From Planctomycetota bacterium (lineage in GTDB: Bacteria; Planctomycetota; Phycisphaerae; WQYP01; JAJZKY01), in assembly GCA_021803885.1 (NCBI GenBank), contig JAJZKY010000094.1:1-10940 (forward strand): a stretch of DNA of 10,940 nucleotides, written 5' to 3'. The notes below the pieces were generated by a model. That model did no database searches and was not told where the DNA came from. It saw nothing but the letters and a program-made list of their open reading frames with translations. Below are positions 8,052 to 10,940 of the stretch, piece after piece. The number at the start of each line of letters is the position of its first letter. Position 1 is the first letter of the stretch. A program made the position numbers and the translations under genes.

Positions 8052-8443
8052 TCTATGCCGTTCGTATCTATACCGTCAATGTCGCCGGAGTACCAGCCTT
8101 CGTCGCCGCCTTCCGAAGAGGCGGACTTTGGACCGACATCGCACGCCTTCAGCCCGGTCACATTCATACCGACCTGCTGCGGAATCCCTCTGATCCGACG
8201 AGATTCCTCTCGATCGAATTCTGGACCTCGATCCATATGCTGCTGACGGCCCGGCGCTCGTCCGAAGTTCGCAACTTCGTGTCCTGGCTGAACCGGCAAT
8301 CCATCGACTATGAAGGCCTCGGCATGTTCGCCTTCCCTGTCCAATCAAACACGGATGAGAAATCACCGAATATCAAGGCGTGCGCGTCTGGATCATCTCT
8401 GATCGGAGCGCCACGTAGCTCCGGAATGGGAGATCTACTTTGA
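8048..8443 (+). CDS. Small protein with an ABM-like (dimeric alpha/beta barrel) fold
   Basis: The 131-aa product begins MIYAVRIYTVNVAGVPAFV. Residues 1 to about 100 have the pattern of antibiotic-biosynthesis-monooxygenase-like domains: an N-terminal strand, a helix, GHIHTDLLRNPSDPTRFLSI, then FWTS and a second helix. These small proteins form dimers and range from haem-degrading enzymes to proteins of unknown role. I see no diagnostic catalytic residue, so no reaction can be assigned. The last 27 residues are Ser/Gly-rich and probably disordered. The start is ATG 8048, with AGGAG at 8034-8038. Its stop overlaps the next gene by 4 bases. It is the first gene of a three-gene unit. Confidence 0.65.
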   Translation: MIYAVRIYTVNVAGVPAFVAAFRRGGLWTDIARLQPGHIHTDLLRNPSDPTRFLSIEFWTSIHMLLTARRSSEVRNFVSWLNRQSIDYEGLGMFAFPVQSNTDEKSPNIKACASGSSLIGAPRSSGMGDLL

Positions 8444-9015
8444 ACCGGGCGAGAATGCGCGCAGCACGTATTGCGATCTTTCTCGAGAGCGCGGATGCCG
8501 TGCCGATCGTACGAGGCTCGACCTACCGTGAGTATTTTGGCTCGCTTCAGAAGCAATACCTCGGGCTCGAACGTGAGGTGCGCCGGCGCGCGAGGGTGGA
8601 AGGGCGTCGGCGCATCCGGGAACAGGGACTGGAGTCGGCGGCACTTCGTCTAATCCCAGTCCCACTCCCGGTCTGCAATGTCGCGAAGCTTAGTCCAAAA
8701 CAGCGCCGTCAAGTTCGCATGGAATATCGGCAGAGAGTCGGTCGCTGGCTGCCGGAGACACCGCCGTGTCCGATGTGCCTGATCGGGCCGGGCATGCCCA
8801 AGCGCTCCTGGCCTTCCCGCGAGCTTGCCGAACAAGCCTGCAGCCAGCAAAAGGATCCAGGCCTCCACGTCTACCCATGCCCCGCCCAGCCCGGATTCTG
8901 GCACCTCGGCCATGACCGCAGGCTGCCGCACAATCTCCCACTCAAGACTCAAACCAATTCAACCCAATCAACTACGAACCCCGACCATTGCGGGACTTCA
9001 GGAGGAAGACCATGA
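8440..9015 (+). CDS. Basic protein with a C-terminal zinc-knuckle-like motif
   Basis: This 191-aa protein is of a family I do not recognise. Its N-terminal half is strongly basic and probably helical (REVRRRARVEGRRR, about 45-58; SPKQRRQVRMEYRQR, 85-99). The second half has CPMC (Cys110, Cys113), then a YPCP turn (Cys147) and FWHLGH (His155, His158), a CxxC...C...H layout suggesting one zinc site. The tail after about 165 is polar and low in complexity. The basic part and zinc site suggest nucleic-acid binding, which is inference. The chosen start is TTG 8440, which overlaps the upstream stop (TTGA) and has GGGAG at 8428-8432, 7 bases away. ATG 8455 is the alternative. Its TGA overlaps the next ATG. 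Confidence 0.65.
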   Translation: MNRARMRAARIAIFLESADAVPIVRGSTYREYFGSLQKQYLGLEREVRRRARVEGRRRIREQGLESAALRLIPVPLPVCNVAKLSPKQRRQVRMEYRQRVGRWLPETPPCPMCLIGPGMPKRSWPSRELAEQACSQQKDPGLHVYPCPAQPGFWHLGHDRRLPHNLPLKTQTNSTQSTTNPDHCGTSGGRP

Positions 9016-9242
9016 AAGAGAACCAAGACAACGAAGTATGGACGGGAACCCTGGATGGCAAGTACGTCGTTACTGTGACGCGCGAGGCTCCATATCGCGG
9101 GATCCTGAAAATCGCCGAGGGCGATCAGGTACTCCACTGGAAGACGGTCGGACTCATGTACGACGCCCAATTCGGACCCGACATCGACGACGTCGAACTC
9201 TGGCAGCAGATGGCGGTCCAGTTCATCGACGGCCGGAAATAG
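9012..9242 (+). CDS. Small hypothetical protein (76 aa)
   Basis: The product begins MKENQDNEVWTGTLDGKYVV and is rich in alternating hydrophobic residues suggesting a small beta-sheet fold (VWTGTLDGKYVVTVTRE, YRGILKIAEG, VLHWKTVGLMYDAQFG). It ends in an acidic helix (DVELWQQMAVQFID). There are no signal peptide, membrane segment or cysteines. I do not recognise a named family. It has a strong GGAGG (9001-9005) 6 bases before ATG 9012, and the ATG overlaps the upstream TGA as ATGA. The good ribosome-binding site suggests more product than from the TTG-started gene before it. Confidence 0.75.
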   Translation: MKENQDNEVWTGTLDGKYVVTVTREAPYRGILKIAEGDQVLHWKTVGLMYDAQFGPDIDDVELWQQMAVQFIDGRK

Positions 9243-9286
9243 CCCTTTCTTTGGCAGTCGGGGATCCAAACTCTGAAGTGACCTTT

Positions 9287-9299
9287 GCCTGATTCAGGC
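9287..9299. repeat. 13-bp palindrome
   Basis: GCCTGA-T-TCAGGC is a perfect 6-bp inverted repeat around a single base, 45 bases after the 76-aa gene. No T-run follows, so it looks more like a protein-binding dyad than a terminator. Confidence 0.4.
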
Positions 9300-9367
9300 G
9301 CATAGAACCGGACTCTCGGCCACCGGAAGCCGATGCTGTAACACGCCGCCCGCAAGCGACTCCGCTC

Positions 9368-9381
9368 ACCTGCAAGCAGGT
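9368..9381. repeat. 14-bp palindrome
   Basis: ACCTGC-AA-GCAGGT is a 6-bp inverted repeat with a two-base centre. Its arms contain the same CTGC/GCAG core found in the phased array about 90 bp downstream, so one protein might bind both. Confidence 0.4.
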
Positions 9382-9462
9382 TCGGCTAATTCGCTCACGC
9401 AAAAATTGGTCGTCCGGAAGCTGAGCAATTGACCTCACCTGTCGGGCAGTTCTGCAACAACC

Positions 9463-9536
9463 TTGCTGCATCCTGCGGCTTCCTGCCCGTTCCTGCGGCG
9501 CGCTGCACCTCCCTGCTGGCTCTTGCCTGCTACTGC
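9463..9536. repeat. Eight YTGC motifs at exact 10-bp spacing
   Basis: TTGC or CTGC starts at 9463, 9473, 9483, 9493, 9503, 9513, 9523 and 9533. Three adjacent units share the longer core TCCTGC (9471, 9481, 9491). The period of 10 is not a multiple of three, so it does not reflect a repeated peptide. It is close to one helical turn, placing every motif on the same DNA face. The array lies about 150 bases upstream of the excisionase-like gene. Confidence 0.8.
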
Positions 9537-9681
9537 CACTCCCTTTAATCACCTTTCACCTTCACGCACATCCCAAGACTTCAGGGAGTGCGCCCGTCCT
9601 GACTCGGCAGACGACGCTTTGCGTGCGGCTGTCGTCAACATCAGTCTCGATCGCACTCCCAATGATTCCTGGAGAACTGTG

Positions 9682-10002
9682 ATGGAGATCCCAGAAAAGC
9701 AGAACGGCAAATCAACTCCGTTCGAACCCTTGGTTGATTCCCGCACAGCGGCGCCCGTTCTTGGGGTCCATTACAAGACGCTCGAGCGAATGGCCCGAAG
9801 GGGAGAGGTCCCCGGTTTCAAGATCGGGCGCTCCTGGTCCTTTCGACTGTCTTTGCTGAGCAACTGTTGCGACCGAAAGATGCTGGCGAATTTGAAGGGC
9901 AGAGCTGGCGAGGAATCGAAGAAAGAGAATCCCGCAAATGAGCGACACGCAGAACACAGTTCAAACAGGAAGTCTCCGACGCGTAACCCGCGCCAAGAAT
10001 AA
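9682..10002 (+). CDS. Excisionase-like helix-turn-helix protein
   Basis: The 106-aa protein carries an HTH_17/MerR-type DNA-binding region at about 15-55. DSRTAAPVLGVHYKTLERMARRG forms the two helices and VPGFKIGRSWSFRLSLL the wing. Proteins of this kind encoded just before tyrosine recombinases usually act as excisionases or direct recombination, and some repress their own operon. The tail from about 65 on is polar and lysine/arginine-rich. The start is ATG 9682 with GGAG at 9671-9674, 7 bases away; the frame is open further upstream but that part overlaps the repeat array. Its last 65 bases overlap the integrase in another frame. Confidence 0.8.
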   Translation: MEIPEKQNGKSTPFEPLVDSRTAAPVLGVHYKTLERMARRGEVPGFKIGRSWSFRLSLLSNCCDRKMLANLKGRAGEESKKENPANERHAEHSSNRKSPTRNPRQE

Positions 10003-10940
10003 GTGGGCTTGGGAATGGCGCTACGTCGATCCTGTCACTGGACGATACCAATCAAAGTATTTTTCAGAGTCGGAATTCCCAACCGAATCTGCCATCAGGG
10101 AGCATTTGAAGCCCTATATCCTGCGCCTTAATCTAGGGATTTTCGACATCGCTGTGGTCGATCCGACGTTCAGCGATCTCCTTGATTGCTTTATCGCAGA
10201 GGAAAATCTAATTGGCATAAAAGCCCGCAAACCCGGAGATCGCACGGCACGTGAGGACGAACTGGCATACTCCACCGCAAGCTCTTACCTGAGCCTTTGT
10301 AATGTGATTCGCGATAGTTGGGGCCCAACCAAGCTGGACAAATTCAGACCGCTCCAGTTTCAGACATGGCTCAAAAATCTGGATGTGAAACCCAAAACGA
10401 AAGGCCATATCAAAGCATTCGTCGCCCGCCTCTTCAACAAAGCCAAGCTATATGGGATGCTCGACTTTCATCAGAATCCGATCGAACTGGTGGAAGTACG
10501 GGGCATCAGCAAGCGAAGCAGAAAGCCGACGGATCTCACAGTCGAGCAGTTTTCGCTCATTCACGGACTTCTGCCCGTTCCCTATCGCGATATGGTGCTG
10601 GTAGCGCAGTGTACCGGGCTGCGTGTCGACGAATTACTGGCGCTGACGTGGTCGGCGATCGACTTCGAAAGGCTCTGCATGAAGGTGCAGGAAGGAGTCG
10701 TCAACGGCCGCATCGGTCCCGTCAAAACCGAATATTCAGAAGACGAACTGCCTCTGGATCCGGATTTTGCCGGCGTCCTGCTCGATTTGAAACTCAGATC
10801 GAATGAATCTGAACTCGTATTTCCGAGTCCCGTCACCGGACGTCCGTACCATGCGTCCCCAATCCAGCAGGACTACATTCGTCGCGCCGGCTGGTGTCTG
10901 CTTGCCTGTCCAGAATGCGACGCCGCTCCTGGAGTAGCCT
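9938..10940 (+). CDS. Tyrosine recombinase/integrase, C-terminus beyond the window
   Basis: The 334 visible residues begin MSDTQNTVQTGSLRRVTRAK. An N-terminal strand-rich part (NKWAWEWRYVDPVTGRYQ, 21-38) resembles arm-binding domains. A core-binding helical domain follows (about 75-185), then the catalytic domain from about 195. CTGLRVDELLALTW contains the box I catalytic Arg229, and Lys263 (GPVKTEYSEDELPL) is the likely hairpin lysine. The HxxR box and nucleophilic tyrosine should lie downstream of the window. Near the edge, GWCLLACPECDAAPG (318-332) contains a CxxC motif not usual between these boxes. The start is ATG 9938, inside the excisionase gene, with only a weak purine-rich site upstream. 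It probably mobilises the element that contains the neighbouring accessory genes. Confidence 0.9.
   Translation, partial: MSDTQNTVQTGSLRRVTRAKNKWAWEWRYVDPVTGRYQSKYFSESEFPTESAIREHLKPYILRLNLGIFDIAVVDPTFSDLLDCFIAEENLIGIKARKPGDRTAREDELAYSTASSYLSLCNVIRDSWGPTKLDKFRPLQFQTWLKNLDVKPKTKGHIKAFVARLFNKAKLYGMLDFHQNPIELVEVRGISKRSRKPTDLTVEQFSLIHGLLPVPYRDMVLVAQCTGLRVDELLALTWSAIDFERLCMKVQEGVVNGRIGPVKTEYSEDELPLDPDFAGVLLDLKLRSNESELVFPSPVTGRPYHASPIQQDYIRRAGWCLLACPECDAAPGVA

Larger units (their letters stand above)
9243..9681. other. Intergenic region with repeats upstream of xis/int
   Basis: These 439 bases carry no convincing gene. They hold two small palindromes (9287-9299, 9368-9381), a repeated CGCTCAC (9363-9369 and 9392-9398) and the 10-bp-periodic YTGC array (9463-9536). 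Such a concentration of motifs just upstream of an excisionase/integrase pair suggests a regulatory or recombination site. I could not identify a convincing promoter or attachment core. Confidence 0.5.

Noticed and set aside
9463..9536. CRISPR array
   Set aside because: The repeat unit is only 4-6 bases with a 10-bp period; there are no repeats or spacers of CRISPR size and no cas genes.
5172..9605. Shared 11-mer GGGAGTGCGCC near 5180 (minus) and 9590 (plus) as possible attachment repeats
   Set aside because: An 11-base match between two points of a 10-kb window is expected by chance and is not extended on either side.
9463..9681. Longer N-terminal form of the excisionase-like protein
   Set aside because: The upstream codons translate the phased CTGC array and AT-poor spacer; ATG 9682 with GGAG fits the HTH family length.

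Overview
The window looks like a piece of a moderately GC-rich bacterial chromosome. It joins a housekeeping ribonucleotide reductase operon to an accessory region bounded by mobile-element genes. The taxon is inference only: the gene style and the xis/integrase pair would fit Acidobacteriota, but nothing here proves it.

Layout. (1) 1-185: the edge of an IS3-family insertion sequence, with the start of OrfA on the minus strand. (2) 219-4565: a dNTP-synthesis operon. A sigma70-type promoter overlaps two putative NrdR boxes and is followed by a cobalamin riboswitch. Then come nrdA (952 aa, two ATP-cones) and nrdB (378 aa). The NrdB sequence is the most informative part of the window. The radical tyrosine is replaced by Phe157 and the first metal ligand is Glu119, the signature of class Ic (Chlamydia-type, Mn/Fe) R2 proteins. 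(3) 4566-5237: about 670 bases with no convincing gene. (4) 5238-7301 (minus): a 687-aa protein joining an OLD/AriA-like ABC ATPase to a TOPRIM/DUF4435-like domain, a plausible single-protein anti-phage system. (5) 7302-8047: mostly non-coding, with a good intrinsic terminator (7945-7991). (6) 8048-9242: three small plus-strand genes linked by 4-base overlaps: an ABM-like small protein, a basic zinc-knuckle protein, and a conserved-looking 76-aa protein. (7) 9243-9681: a gap holding an unusual array of eight YTGC motifs spaced exactly 10 bp apart. (8) 9682-10940: an excisionase-like HTH gene overlapping a tyrosine recombinase that runs off the window.

How the parts work together. The first half makes deoxynucleotides without B12. 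NrdR would sense dNTP/ATP status at the promoter, and the riboswitch would sense cobalamin in the leader, which suggests a B12-dependent class II reductase elsewhere in the genome. The second half reads as an integrated element or defence island: integrase, excisionase, small cargo genes and an ATPase-nuclease candidate.
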